45,057 bases of DNA from CAYJLB01 sp964370845 (GTDB taxonomy: Bacteria > Bacillota > Clostridia > Oscillospirales > Ruminococcaceae). The number at the start of each line of letters is the position of its first letter. Within the stretch, counting starts at the first letter, position 1. Where the stretch lies: contig CAYJLB010000013.1 in the NCBI GenBank assembly GCA_964370845.1, forward strand, positions 1 to 45,057, in the 5' to 3' direction. The notes under the pieces are model-generated. The model was not told where the DNA came from, searched no databases, and saw only the letters and a list, made by a program, of their open reading frames with translations. This document shows positions 25,364 through 34,168 of the stretch, piece after piece. The position numbers and the translations under genes were made by a program.

Positions 25364-26266
25364 TTATTTCATACCTCGTAAAATTTTAGAGAAATATTCT
25401 GGCAATTCGCTGTCAAATTCCAAATATTCCTCAGTGGTTGGGTGAATAAAGCCAATTTTCTTTGCATGTAAACATTGTCCATTAGTGCTTTTAATCCCTT
25501 TACCATAAACGTCATCACCATAAATAGGGTGACCTATATAAGCACAGTGAACTCTAATTTGGTGAGTTCGTCCAGTGTGCAAATTAAACTTAACGTAGCT
25601 ATTTTTCTCGAATAAATCAAGAACTTCATAGTCAGTAATTGCTTCCTTAGAATTGTGGTCAGTTACCCGCATTTTTTTTCTGTCCATTTTATCTCGTCCG
25701 ATTGGAGCATCAATTCTTCCCTCATCGGTTTTAATACGTCCGCAAAGAATTCCGTGATATTCGCGAGTTACAGTGTGCGCTTTTATTTGAGCAGCTAGTC
25801 TAACATGAGCATTGTCATTTTTAGCAACAATCAATAATCCAGTCGTATTTTTGTCAATTCTATGTACAATTCCAGGACGGATTACTCCATTTATCCCAGA
25901 AAGTTTTCCTTTACAGTGATAAAGTAAAGCATTAACTAAAGTTCCATTTAAATTTCCAGCAGCAGGGTGAACAACCATTCCTTTTGGTTTATTAACAACG
26001 ACTAAATCATCGTCCTCATAAACAATTTCAATAGGAATATTTTCAGGTTCAACATCAAGCTCTACAGGTTCAGGAATAACAATTCCCACTTCATCATTAA
26101 GCCTTAATTTATAATTTTTAGCAACAGCTTTCCCATTAACAGTAATACTGCCACTTTCAATTAATTTTTGTAGGTTAGAGCGAGTAATATTCGGCTCTTT
26201 TGTAATAAGCCATTTATCAATTCTCTCCCCCACTGAGTTTTCATCACAAATATAAATATTATCCAT
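25364..26266 (-). CDS. rluD: RluA/RluD family pseudouridine synthase
   Basis: 300 aa. N-terminal S4 RNA-binding domain (ERIDKWLITKEPNITRSNLQKLI) and a pseudouridine synthase domain with catalytic Asp138 in HRIDKNTTGLL. By family it modifies uridines in 23S rRNA. The start at 26266 overlaps the last 8 bases of lspA (coupled translation); an in-frame upstream start inside lspA adds a Lys-rich tail unlike the family and is rejected. The lspA-rluD order is common in Firmicutes. Confidence 0.93.
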   Translation of the reverse strand: MDNIYICDENSVGERIDKWLITKEPNITRSNLQKLIESGSITVNGKAVAKNYKLRLNDEVGIVIPEPVELDVEPENIPIEIVYEDDDLVVVNKPKGMVVHPAAGNLNGTLVNALLYHCKGKLSGINGVIRPGIVHRIDKNTTGLLIVAKNDNAHVRLAAQIKAHTVTREYHGILCGRIKTDEGRIDAPIGRDKMDRKKMRVTDHNSKEAITDYEVLDLFEKNSYVKFNLHTGRTHQIRVHCAYIGHPIYGDDVYGKGIKSTNGQCLHAKKIGFIHPTTEEYLEFDSELPEYFSKILRGMK

Positions 26267-26786
26267 TATCTTCGCTTTCTGCTTGTAATTTTTCAACTTC
26301 TTTTGCTTTTTTCGCTTTGTATTCCGCAATTTCAGTTTGAATATACCAAACTAATAAAAATCCAACACCAAAAACTACACAAATATCAGCAAAATTAAAT
26401 ATTGGGAAATTGATAAAACCAGCTTCAATATAGTCAATTACAAGTCCGTCACGGAAAATTCTGTCAATTAAATTTCCCAGTCCTCCAGCTAATACCAGAG
26501 TAAGTGCAGTAAATAATATTTTATTTTTAGGTGCAAATTTAATCATAAAGACTAGCACAGCAATCAAAGAAAGTGAAGTCGTTAAAATTAAAAATATAGT
26601 TTGTCCGCCAAAAAGGCTAAAACCCGCACCGTCATTTAAAACATATTTTAAGTTAAAAATTTCGTTTTCACCAAATTTAATAACAGGAATTACCTGCCCA
26701 AGTTCCATATTTAAATCAACAATCACCTTGATAATTTGGTCAACCACAACTAAAACAACTGCAACAATTAATGAAATTATCAGCAT
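26259..26786 (-). CDS. lspA: Prolipoprotein signal peptidase (signal peptidase II)
   Basis: 175 aa, four membrane segments. It cleaves signal peptides from lipid-modified prolipoproteins. The catalytic pair is Asp118 (VIDYI) and Asp134 (FNFADICV), with the conserved GNLIDR and KYVLNDGAGFSLF stretches. The tail is charged and about 30 residues long after the last span, longer than many homologues. GGAGG precedes the ATG. Confidence 0.96.
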   Translation of the reverse strand: MLIISLIVAVVLVVVDQIIKVIVDLNMELGQVIPVIKFGENEIFNLKYVLNDGAGFSLFGGQTIFLILTTSLSLIAVLVFMIKFAPKNKILFTALTLVLAGGLGNLIDRIFRDGLVIDYIEAGFINFPIFNFADICVVFGVGFLLVWYIQTEIAEYKAKKAKEVEKLQAESEDNG

Positions 26787-26802
26787 TTATCCTCCAAAAA
26801 AG

Positions 26803-27624
26803 TTATTTATTCGTATTATTGCCAAACTTCAATTCGCCAAAACGTGAGTCAGAAGGACTATATTTAGTTTCTTGTGAATTATAGTAAACTGTACCGTTAG
26901 AATTTCCACCGGAAAATTGTTGAACATCGGAGAAATTATAAGGGCTTTGAACAAAAGCAGGCATTTCAGGGTTGTTTTTTTCGCTAGCTTCAACAGTTGC
27001 TCCTGTATCAATAGGAGTGCTTTCATAAGTGAAAACTTCCTCAGCATCATTTTGTTCGTCAGTGCCAAGTTGTGCAGCTTCCATTCCAACATCGTCGCTG
27101 TTATAAGCATATTCGTCAGGAGTCAAGTCGTATGACATATTGAACTCAGTTGAAAGTTGTAAGTCATCATCATCGTCATCTACATCAGGAAGCTCCATAA
27201 TCAAACGTAACTGCTTATTATAAAGTTCAGTTAAAGTTGTTTTAAAGTCAGAAACTTCTTCTTTTAAACGTCTTAACTTAATAACTTCCTCATTGTATTC
27301 TTCTTTAATTGAAATTGCAAGCTTTCTTGATTGAATTGTAGCACTATCGATGATAGCTTTTCCGTCTTGTTCAGCTTGAGCAATGATTTTCACACTTTGT
27401 TTTTGAGCAGTAAGAAGCACACTTTTGATAGCTTCTTCGTCTTCTCTATATTGTTCAATCTTTTCAACGAGTTTAATTATTTTTTGTTCGCTCTCGTTAT
27501 TTTCCTTAATTAAAACATCTACTTCTGCTATTAAATTGTGCATGAATGCATCAACTTCTTCAGGGCTATATCCACGAGAAACCCTCGTAAATCTTTGATT
27601 TTTTATGGCTGAAATATTTAACAT
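26803..27624 (-). CDS. divIVA: DivIVA domain protein
   Basis: 273 aa. The N-terminal DivIVA lipid-binding domain (ISAIKNQRFTRVSRGYSPEEVDAF, about 3-30) leads into a long coiled coil (about 30-150), then an acidic, low-complexity tail with an aspartate run (VDDDDDD) and Asn/Gly/Tyr-rich end. It localises to curved membrane at poles and septa. Its place after sepF and ylmH is the classic Firmicute division cluster. Met at 27624 is preferred over a TTG seven codons upstream that overlaps the ribosome site. Confidence 0.92.
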   Translation of the reverse strand: MLNISAIKNQRFTRVSRGYSPEEVDAFMHNLIAEVDVLIKENNESEQKIIKLVEKIEQYREDEEAIKSVLLTAQKQSVKIIAQAEQDGKAIIDSATIQSRKLAISIKEEYNEEVIKLRRLKEEVSDFKTTLTELYNKQLRLIMELPDVDDDDDDLQLSTEFNMSYDLTPDEYAYNSDDVGMEAAQLGTDEQNDAEEVFTYESTPIDTGATVEASEKNNPEMPAFVQSPYNFSDVQQFSGGNSNGTVYYNSQETKYSPSDSRFGELKFGNNTNK

Positions 27625-27660
27625 CTTTAACTCATTTCCTTTCAATTCTTTTTATAATAA

Positions 27661-28449
27661 TTAAATAAACTTTTTAACTAAAATTTGAAATCTGCCTTTT
27701 TTTGAAGTACCAACTACCCCGTCAAAGATAAATTTTCCGTAACCACGTAAGGAAAACTTGTCCCCATCTTTAAGTTGAACGCTTGCATTATTAATAAGGC
27801 GATAATTAACATCTACTCCTGCATTTTTAATCAATGCACAAGATTTTTCCCTACTCAAATTAAGGGCAAGAGAAAGAATACAGTCAAGACGAAGTGAAGC
27901 AACACTTCCCCTAATTTCTTTATACACTTGCTCTTGTCCTAAAAATATTTCGTCAAAAATCGACACTTTTACGCCAACACGACCTACTTTTGTAAGTCCG
28001 TTTAGTATCATTTCAGCCACTGTGTCATAAATATAAATAATTGCATATCCATCTGTTGATACTATATCTCCAACAAAGTCCCTCTTAATTTGAAAAGCCA
28101 TTAACGAGCCTAAAAAATCTCTATGTGAAAGCTTATCAACTTCACGATGTTTAACTTTTAAAGCAACAAAAGGAAAATCAACAAACTCATCATCTTCAAT
28201 ATAGTCATCATAAGGATATATTTTTACAATTTTTCGTTTAGAATTTTCAAATCCACCATAAAGTTTAAAATTCCGAAAATTGTTCAACGTAAAAAACTGC
28301 ATAAGGATTTCGCATTGCCTTTCATCAAGAAAATGCGAAAATTTAACGGAATATTGTTTCTCAGAAATGTTGATTAAATCAATTATCCTTCTAAAAAACA
28401 ACTTGTCTTCCTCTTTTAAATCAGGTAAAGTGGGTATCTTAAAAGTCAT
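27661..28449 (-). CDS. ylmH: YlmH-like S4 RNA-binding domain protein
   Basis: 262 aa with a central YlmH domain (HRDFLGSLMAFQIKRDFVGDI) and a C-terminal S4 domain (RLDCILSLALNLSREKSCALIKNAGVDVN). The homologue in Bacillus is a ribosome-associated factor linked to rescue of stalled translation. The start at 28449 overlaps the sepF end by 11 bases; an upstream in-frame start within sepF is rejected. Confidence 0.92.
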   Translation of the reverse strand: MTFKIPTLPDLKEEDKLFFRRIIDLINISEKQYSVKFSHFLDERQCEILMQFFTLNNFRNFKLYGGFENSKRKIVKIYPYDDYIEDDEFVDFPFVALKVKHREVDKLSHRDFLGSLMAFQIKRDFVGDIVSTDGYAIIYIYDTVAEMILNGLTKVGRVGVKVSIFDEIFLGQEQVYKEIRGSVASLRLDCILSLALNLSREKSCALIKNAGVDVNYRLINNASVQLKDGDKFSLRGYGKFIFDGVVGTSKKGRFQILVKKFI

Positions 28450-28876
28450 TGAAACTATAAGATTCGCTCTCAACTTCGTCACTTAGATCTACCCCTGAAA
28501 AACCTACGTTTTTAGGCATAAAAGCATACGTTTTTTGTGCCATAATTTTCATTTCAGCTTCGTTAGCATGCGCTACTCCTGATAAAAAGTCAAGAATTCT
28601 TTGTGCTTCGTTAGCATTTACGGTTTCAAGGTTTAAAAGTACAGTTTTACCCGCATTTAAATCATCACCAATAGCCTTAACTTCGCCAAAATCAGAAGGT
28701 CTTGCAAGTACAATTTGCACAGAACTATTAGATTGAATATTTTTAATTCTTGCTGTAATTGCCTCTCTATCAGAAATTTCACTAGTAATTTGTTCTTCAA
28801 CAACAGGTTCGTCGTCGTAATATTCTTCGTCCTCGCCACCAACAAATAAATTTTTTAATCCTTTAACAACGCTCAT
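28439..28876 (-). CDS. sepF: Cell division protein SepF
   Basis: 145 aa. An N-terminal amphipathic membrane-binding helix (VVKGLKNLFVGG) and an acidic linker precede the SepF core (VQIVLARPSDFGEVKAIGDD, KTVLLNLETVNANEAQRILDFLSGVAHA). It anchors FtsZ to the membrane. GGAGG is upstream of the ATG. It lies between yggS and ylmH as in other Firmicutes. Confidence 0.95.
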   Translation of the reverse strand: MSVVKGLKNLFVGGEDEEYYDDEPVVEEQITSEISDREAITARIKNIQSNSSVQIVLARPSDFGEVKAIGDDLNAGKTVLLNLETVNANEAQRILDFLSGVAHANEAEMKIMAQKTYAFMPKNVGFSGVDLSDEVESESYSFNDF

Positions 28877-28891
28877 TTATTTTCCCTCCAT

Positions 28892-29611
28892 TTATTTATT
28901 TCTTGCCCCAAAAAGTAAGGAGCCTATTCTTATTAAGTTAGAACCATTTTTTATAGCAGTCAAATAATCACCCGACATACCTATAGATAAAAAGTCCATA
29001 CTAACATTATCATATTTTTTTGCAAGAATGTCAATACTTAGTTGCTTCATTTTGAAATAAATTTCTTCTTTTGCATTAATTGGCGGTATAGCCATTAGCC
29101 CTTTTACCCTCAAATTATCTAAATTGCATATTTTTTCAATAAATTCATGTGTATCTTTAGTTAAAATGCCACCCTTAGAAATTTCCTCCCCAAGATTAAT
29201 TTCAACTAAAATATCCATAATTTTGTTATTCTTTTTAGCTTGCTTATCAATTTCAACTGCCAAACGTTCACTATCCACAGATTGAATTAGCGAAACATCA
29301 TTAACTATATATTTTACTTTATTAGTTTGCAATCCGCCAATAAAATGTACATCTGCATTTTTATACTCATCTTTTTTAGATAAAAATTCTTGCACACGAT
29401 TTTCGCCAAGCAATTTTATTCCACAATCTATAGAAAAATTAATTATTTCGGGAGCAACAGTTTTTGTCACCGCCATAATATTAATGTCATAATCAATATT
29501 ATTCTTTATTTTACATTCTTCAACATCGTTAATTATCCTATCATAATTGTCTTTAATCTGCTGAAGATTGATCTGATTCAACGGGTTCTGTGATTTGCCC
29601 AGTTGATTCAT
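28892..29611 (-). CDS. yggS: YggS family pyridoxal phosphate homeostasis protein
   Basis: 239 aa, alanine-racemase-like barrel that binds PLP through Lys50 (MAVTKTV). GIKLLGENRVQEFLSK, HFIGGLQTNKVKY and the C-terminal LSIGMSGDYLTAI and IRIGSLLFGAR match the family. The GAGGAGG site nine bases before ATG 29611 fixes the start inside the upstream HlyD-like gene, giving a 59-base overlap in a different frame. Confidence 0.94.
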   Translation of the reverse strand: MNQLGKSQNPLNQINLQQIKDNYDRIINDVEECKIKNNIDYDINIMAVTKTVAPEIINFSIDCGIKLLGENRVQEFLSKKDEYKNADVHFIGGLQTNKVKYIVNDVSLIQSVDSERLAVEIDKQAKKNNKIMDILVEINLGEEISKGGILTKDTHEFIEKICNLDNLRVKGLMAIPPINAKEEIYFKMKQLSIDILAKKYDNVSMDFLSIGMSGDYLTAIKNGSNLIRIGSLLFGARNK

Positions 29612-30812
29612 AATACTCAACCTCCTCAAGTAAAATTTGGTCATATAGAGCTAAGTAATTACTGTCTTTATTATCAGCTGAAATTACAAAATCTTCACCT
29701 TCATAAATAGGGTCAATTTTCTTAAACAGCACTCTTTCTTCATCAAGAATGTAAACTCCACGAATCCCATCTTTAAATCTAATAGCTGTCCTTGGAACCT
29801 CAATTCCCGAGTATTCGTTATAGATTAAATGTCCGTTTACAACACGATTTCTAGCAATTTCTTCATTAAAAAAATCGAGCGTAAGGTTTAAAACACACTG
29901 CTTTTCACCAGCTACATCAGCACTTTTGTCAATAGTCACAGGATATGTTGTTGTAGAGTTTTCAAGTTGTATTTTTAGATTATCACTTTGAATTTCCGAA
30001 GCAATAGTGTCAGCAATTCCAACAATTTTTGACTCATAAGTATCAGAAATTTTCCCAACAACATCATAATTGTTTACAATTTCAGCATCTATAATTTGGA
30101 CAATTTCATCATAAGTTAAATCTTGATAATTCTCATAAGTAAGTACACTTTCATATCCATCAACATAAGAAATATAGTATCCCCCAGCACCGGAACGCAC
30201 ATAGTCGGTAGGTGGCGAAATATATGAAGAAAGATCTATCCTTGCAAGCTCCAACGAAGCAATTTTTTCAGAAAAAGCATCGTCTTCTTCAGTGTTGGTT
30301 AAAAGGTTGTACACACTAAACAAGAAAGCAAGTTCTGCCTTTGTTTCCTCAACTTTATCAAAATCCCCATCTTCCATACTAAAATGTAATTCAGAATAAG
30401 AAACTTCGATTTGCTCCAAAACGAATTCTGGTTGAGCAGAAATTTCAAGCCCTGGGTTAATCATTTTCTCAAGCAACTCAATTTCTTCATCAAGTTCCTC
30501 AAGTTTTTGACTATTAATAATATCAGATTCACTGCTGTAAATTTCAGCAACTACCCCATTTTTTTCAATCTTACTACCATTTTCTTTTAAGTAAGAAACT
30601 GCATCACTGGACTCAATAAGCATATTACTCATCAAAGGGATTTCATCTCTCACAAAGAAAAAGTTAAAATCAACAGTATCACTAACTGTAATAAAACTTG
30701 CTTCTCTAGTTAAAGGCTCTCTTTGAGAATTCAAAGCAATCTGACTAAAAGCCATAATTATTGCAAAAAGTGACAAAAATACAATCAAAGCCTTAATCAA
30801 AAAAGAATTCAT
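29553..30812 (-). CDS. HlyD-like membrane-fusion-type protein of unknown function
   Basis: 419 aa with one N-terminal membrane segment (about 5-25), a hairpin-like region with coiled-coil character (about 100-200) and a C-terminal HlyD_3-like stretch (VPRTAIRFKDGIRGVYILDEERVLFKKIDPIYEGEDF). The tail is Glu/Ser-rich. It resembles efflux-pump adaptor proteins, but no pump gene is present; similar genes are commonly found between hfq and yggS in related Clostridia, as I recall. Its role in this division/translation cluster is unknown. The end overlaps yggS by 59 bases. Confidence 0.75.
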   Translation of the reverse strand: MNSFLIKALIVFLSLFAIIMAFSQIALNSQREPLTREASFITVSDTVDFNFFFVRDEIPLMSNMLIESSDAVSYLKENGSKIEKNGVVAEIYSSESDIINSQKLEELDEEIELLEKMINPGLEISAQPEFVLEQIEVSYSELHFSMEDGDFDKVEETKAELAFLFSVYNLLTNTEEDDAFSEKIASLELARIDLSSYISPPTDYVRSGAGGYYISYVDGYESVLTYENYQDLTYDEIVQIIDAEIVNNYDVVGKISDTYESKIVGIADTIASEIQSDNLKIQLENSTTTYPVTIDKSADVAGEKQCVLNLTLDFFNEEIARNRVVNGHLIYNEYSGIEVPRTAIRFKDGIRGVYILDEERVLFKKIDPIYEGEDFVISADNKDSNYLALYDQILLEEVEYYESTGQITEPVESDQSSAD

Positions 30813-30844
30813 TTTTAAGTATCAAACCTTTCTAAAAACTGTAC

Positions 30845-31081
30845 TTAAATGTCATTTCCCTCATCAAAAAAGTTGACAGGTTTAAGAGGCACAATTGTTG
30901 ATATTGCGTGCTTATAAACTAAATTCTGTCTACCTTCACAGTCAAGAATTACAACATAATTGTCAAATCCTTTTACTGTTCCTTTGAATTGAAAGCCATT
31001 TGTTAAATAGATTGTTACCATTACTTTTTCTTTTCTCGATTGATTCAAGAAAATATCTTGAAGATTTATATTTTTAATCAT
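30845..31081 (-). CDS. hfq: RNA chaperone Hfq
   Basis: 78 aa, Sm-like fold: N-terminal helix (NLQDIFLNQSRKEK), Sm1 (VTIYLTNGFQFKGTVKGFDNYVVIL) and Sm2 (QNLVYKHAISTIVP). It forms a hexamer that binds small RNAs and mRNAs. It follows miaA as in many bacteria. Confidence 0.97.
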   Translation of the reverse strand: MIKNINLQDIFLNQSRKEKVMVTIYLTNGFQFKGTVKGFDNYVVILDCEGRQNLVYKHAISTIVPLKPVNFFDEGNDI

Positions 31082-31125
31082 TGCTACGACCGCCTTTCAT
31101 ATTCTAAAATCTATATAAATACATT

Positions 31126-32070
31126 TTAACACAAATTGAAAAATTTTTCTATATTTATTTTAATATTTAACAAAATTTCGTCATTTCTGTCAAAATCATC
31201 TAAATAAATCCAGTTTACACGTTCATCTCGCCTAAACCAAGTCAATTGCCTTTTAGCATATCGCCTAGTTTGCATCTTTAAAACCTCGACACATTTGTCT
31301 AAATTGTCATCACCACTAAAATAAGGTATTAACTCTTTATAGCCAATTGCCTGCACTGCAGTCTTTAAATTCTCTCTGTCAAAAATTGCTTTTCCTTCTT
31401 CAAGCAAGCCATTTTCAATCATTAAATCTACACGTTTATTAATTCTATCATAAAGAACTTCTCTATCACGGTAATTTAGCCCGATAATATAAGGTTGATA
31501 AGGGCTTTCTTCGAGCAAACTTTCTTCTTTGCACAATGCAATAGTTTTCCCAGTAACTTCATAAACTTCTAAAGCACGAACAACCCTGTTTAAATTATTA
31601 AAATGCAGCTCAGAAGCCGTTTTAGGGTCAACTTCATTTAACATTTCCCAAAGAAACTCATTCCCTTTTTCCTTTGCAATAGCAAAATATTTTTCACGAA
31701 CAAGTGGATTTCCGTCAGTTCGGTCAAAATTCACATTATCAATCAAAGAGTTTATGTAAAGCCCCGTCCCACCTACAATAAAAGGAACTTTTCCACGACT
31801 TAAAACTTCATCTATTTTTTTTCTTGCAATTAAAACATAATCGGACACTGAAAAATTTCTGTCATTAGGCACAAAACCTATTAAATGATGCGGAATTTCA
31901 CCCATTTCGTCGGCGGTTGGCTTTGCTGTGGCAATGTCCATTCCCTCATAAATTTGCATTGAATCAGCGGAAATTATCTCGCCGTTAAAAGCTCTTGCAA
32001 GAGCAATAGAAAGTGCAGTCTTTCCCGAAGCAGTTGGTCCAGTTATTACAATTATCTTCTTTTTTTCCAC
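31126..32070 (-). CDS. miaA: tRNA dimethylallyltransferase MiaA
   Basis: 314 aa. It adds dimethylallyl to A37 of tRNAs reading U-starting codons. P-loop GPTASGKT at 11-18, then ISADSMQIYEGMDIATAKPT, HHLIGFV and GGTGLYIN. The start is GTG at 32070 with AAAGGA seven bases upstream; the longer ATG version from 32127 would overlap mutL and adds 19 unrelated residues. It works before MiaB, which is encoded at the head of the same operon. Confidence 0.95.
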   Translation of the reverse strand: MEKKKIIVITGPTASGKTALSIALARAFNGEIISADSMQIYEGMDIATAKPTADEMGEIPHHLIGFVPNDRNFSVSDYVLIARKKIDEVLSRGKVPFIVGGTGLYINSLIDNVNFDRTDGNPLVREKYFAIAKEKGNEFLWEMLNEVDPKTASELHFNNLNRVVRALEVYEVTGKTIALCKEESLLEESPYQPYIIGLNYRDREVLYDRINKRVDLMIENGLLEEGKAIFDRENLKTAVQAIGYKELIPYFSGDDNLDKCVEVLKMQTRRYAKRQLTWFRRDERVNWIYLDDFDRNDEILLNIKINIEKFFNLC

Positions 32071-32098
32071 AAAAATTTCCTTTCTTGAAAATAGTATA

Positions 32099-34141
32099 TT
32101 AAAGGGTTCTAAAAAACTGTTTTTCAAGCTCTTTTCGGGACAACTTTATCATAACAGGTCGCCCGTGCGGACAATAGCGAATTTTGTCGTCTTTGAAAAC
32201 TAATTCAACCAATTTTTCAAGCTCTTTTATTTCCGACTTAATATTACCCTTAATTGCGGACTTGCAAGCCACTGAATGAAATAAATCATCAAAAAAGTGT
32301 ACAGTAGGCTTTGACTTGTTAACAAGGCAATCTTCGCTAAGTTCAATTACCAGTTCAACAGGGTCGCTGTCCCCAATCAAAAGGGGAATTCCTTTAATTA
32401 TAGCTGTGTTTTTGTCAAATTCAAGGATAAAACCTAACTTTTCCGTTAGGTCAGAACACTCTTCTAAAGCGGCTGTTTGCTCAAAAGTCAAAGTAATTTC
32501 CAAAGGCGAAATCAGCATTTGACAGTCAAGTTTTTCATTTTGAGCGATAATTTTTTCAAACAAAACTCGTTCATGAGCGGCATGTTTATCCACCAAAATT
32601 AACTCCTCAGCAACTTCAACTAAAATATAAGTGGAAAAAATTTCCCCCATAACTTTGAAATTTTCATAAGGATTTTTCGGCGCTTCTTCAACTATAACTT
32701 CCGTTCTTTTCTTTTCAAAAGATTTTTGATTTAAATATTTGAACTCTTTTTTTTCATCAGGAAGACTTTCTTTCTTAACTAAATCCTGTAAACTCTTAGT
32801 GCTTTGCAAGTTCACATCTTTTGAAATGTCAACTTTATTTTCTTCAACTATTTTTACAGGATTTTCAATTTCGTCATATAAATTATATTTTTTATAAGGA
32901 TTTTCTTTAGGAATTACAATAGGTTCAACAGGTTCGATTTTAACATCTTTTTTATCGAGAAAAACCTTTTCATTTGTAACTTTTTCCTCAAAAACTTGCT
33001 TTTTGATTGTATCAACTGGAGTTTTTGGAACAGAATTATCAACTAAATGTGTAAAGCTTGTCTGCTTTACAGACATTGGCTGAGGAGGTGTGTATAAACT
33101 CTCTCTTGTAAATTTTTCTTTATTATCAATTTTAAATTCTTGCAGTCTATCTTCCTTTAAAAGAGCGTTTTTGACAGCGAAATAAACACTGTCAAATATA
33201 AGTTTTTCGCTAGAAAATCGCACTTCTATCTTAGCAGGGTGAACATTCACATCTATGATTGCTGGGTCAAGTTCAAGGTTCAAAACACAAGAAGGAAACT
33301 TCCCAACCATGATTGAATTTTTATATCCATCTTCCAAAGCGGCTGTACAGGTGTTTGACTTTACATACCTATTGTTGATAAAAAAGTTTTGATAAGCCCT
33401 GTTTGACTTCCCTTGTGTGGGTTTGCATATGTATCCTGTAACTTTTATCCCCTGATTTTCGTAATTAACTTCCAAAAACGATGTGGCAAGCTCTTTTCCT
33501 AGCACAGTATAAATTGCTGTAAACAACTTAGAATCTCCAGCAGTAAGCAATTCTTGCCTGTTATCTCTTATATATTTAAAGGAAATTTCAGGGTGAGAAA
33601 GTGCTAATTTATTAACTACAGCAGAAATTGCATTCCCCTCAGTAACAGGCTTTTTTAGAAATTTCAAACGTGCAGGAACGTTGAAAAATAAGTCTTTTAC
33701 AACAATTGTAGTTCCATCAGGACAACCACTTTTTTCGTGAAGTTTTTCCTCAACTCCCTCGATTTTGTAGTGAGTACCGTAGTCATCTTCTCGTCTTTTT
33801 GAGATAACATCAACTTTTGAAACAGCAGATATTGAAGCAAGAGCTTCCCCACGAAATCCCAAAGTTAATATTTTGTCAAGGTCATCTTCTTCGTATAATT
33901 TGCTGGTTGCGTGACGTAAAAAGGCTGTAGGAATGTCCTCAAAAGAAATTCCCGAACCATTATCCGAAATTCTAAGGTAGGAAATTCCTCCTTCTTTTAT
34001 CTCAATTGTAACTGAAGTTGCCCCCGCATCAATGGAATTTTCCACTAATTCTTTTACTATTGAGGAAGGTCTTTCAATCACCTCACCAGCCGCTATAAGC
34101 TCGGAGAGTTGTTTACTCATTACTTTAATTTTATTAGACAA
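32099..34141 (-). CDS. mutL: DNA mismatch repair protein MutL
   Basis: 680 aa. N-terminal GHKL ATPase (ELIAAGEVIERPSSIVKELVENSIDAGA, DNGSGI, GFRGEAL), a long disordered Lys/Glu-rich linker (about 340-480) and a C-terminal endonuclease domain with the DxHAxxExxxxE motif (DKHAAHERVLFE) and CPHGRPV. It is thus the nicking type of MutL, as expected without MutH. The start appears to be TTG at 34141 with GAGAG upstream. It follows mutS by 27 bases. Confidence 0.95.
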   Translation of the reverse strand: MSNKIKVMSKQLSELIAAGEVIERPSSIVKELVENSIDAGATSVTIEIKEGGISYLRISDNGSGISFEDIPTAFLRHATSKLYEEDDLDKILTLGFRGEALASISAVSKVDVISKRREDDYGTHYKIEGVEEKLHEKSGCPDGTTIVVKDLFFNVPARLKFLKKPVTEGNAISAVVNKLALSHPEISFKYIRDNRQELLTAGDSKLFTAIYTVLGKELATSFLEVNYENQGIKVTGYICKPTQGKSNRAYQNFFINNRYVKSNTCTAALEDGYKNSIMVGKFPSCVLNLELDPAIIDVNVHPAKIEVRFSSEKLIFDSVYFAVKNALLKEDRLQEFKIDNKEKFTRESLYTPPQPMSVKQTSFTHLVDNSVPKTPVDTIKKQVFEEKVTNEKVFLDKKDVKIEPVEPIVIPKENPYKKYNLYDEIENPVKIVEENKVDISKDVNLQSTKSLQDLVKKESLPDEKKEFKYLNQKSFEKKRTEVIVEEAPKNPYENFKVMGEIFSTYILVEVAEELILVDKHAAHERVLFEKIIAQNEKLDCQMLISPLEITLTFEQTAALEECSDLTEKLGFILEFDKNTAIIKGIPLLIGDSDPVELVIELSEDCLVNKSKPTVHFFDDLFHSVACKSAIKGNIKSEIKELEKLVELVFKDDKIRYCPHGRPVMIKLSRKELEKQFFRTL

Positions 34142-34168
34142 AAACTCTCAACTCACTTTTGTTTAAAT

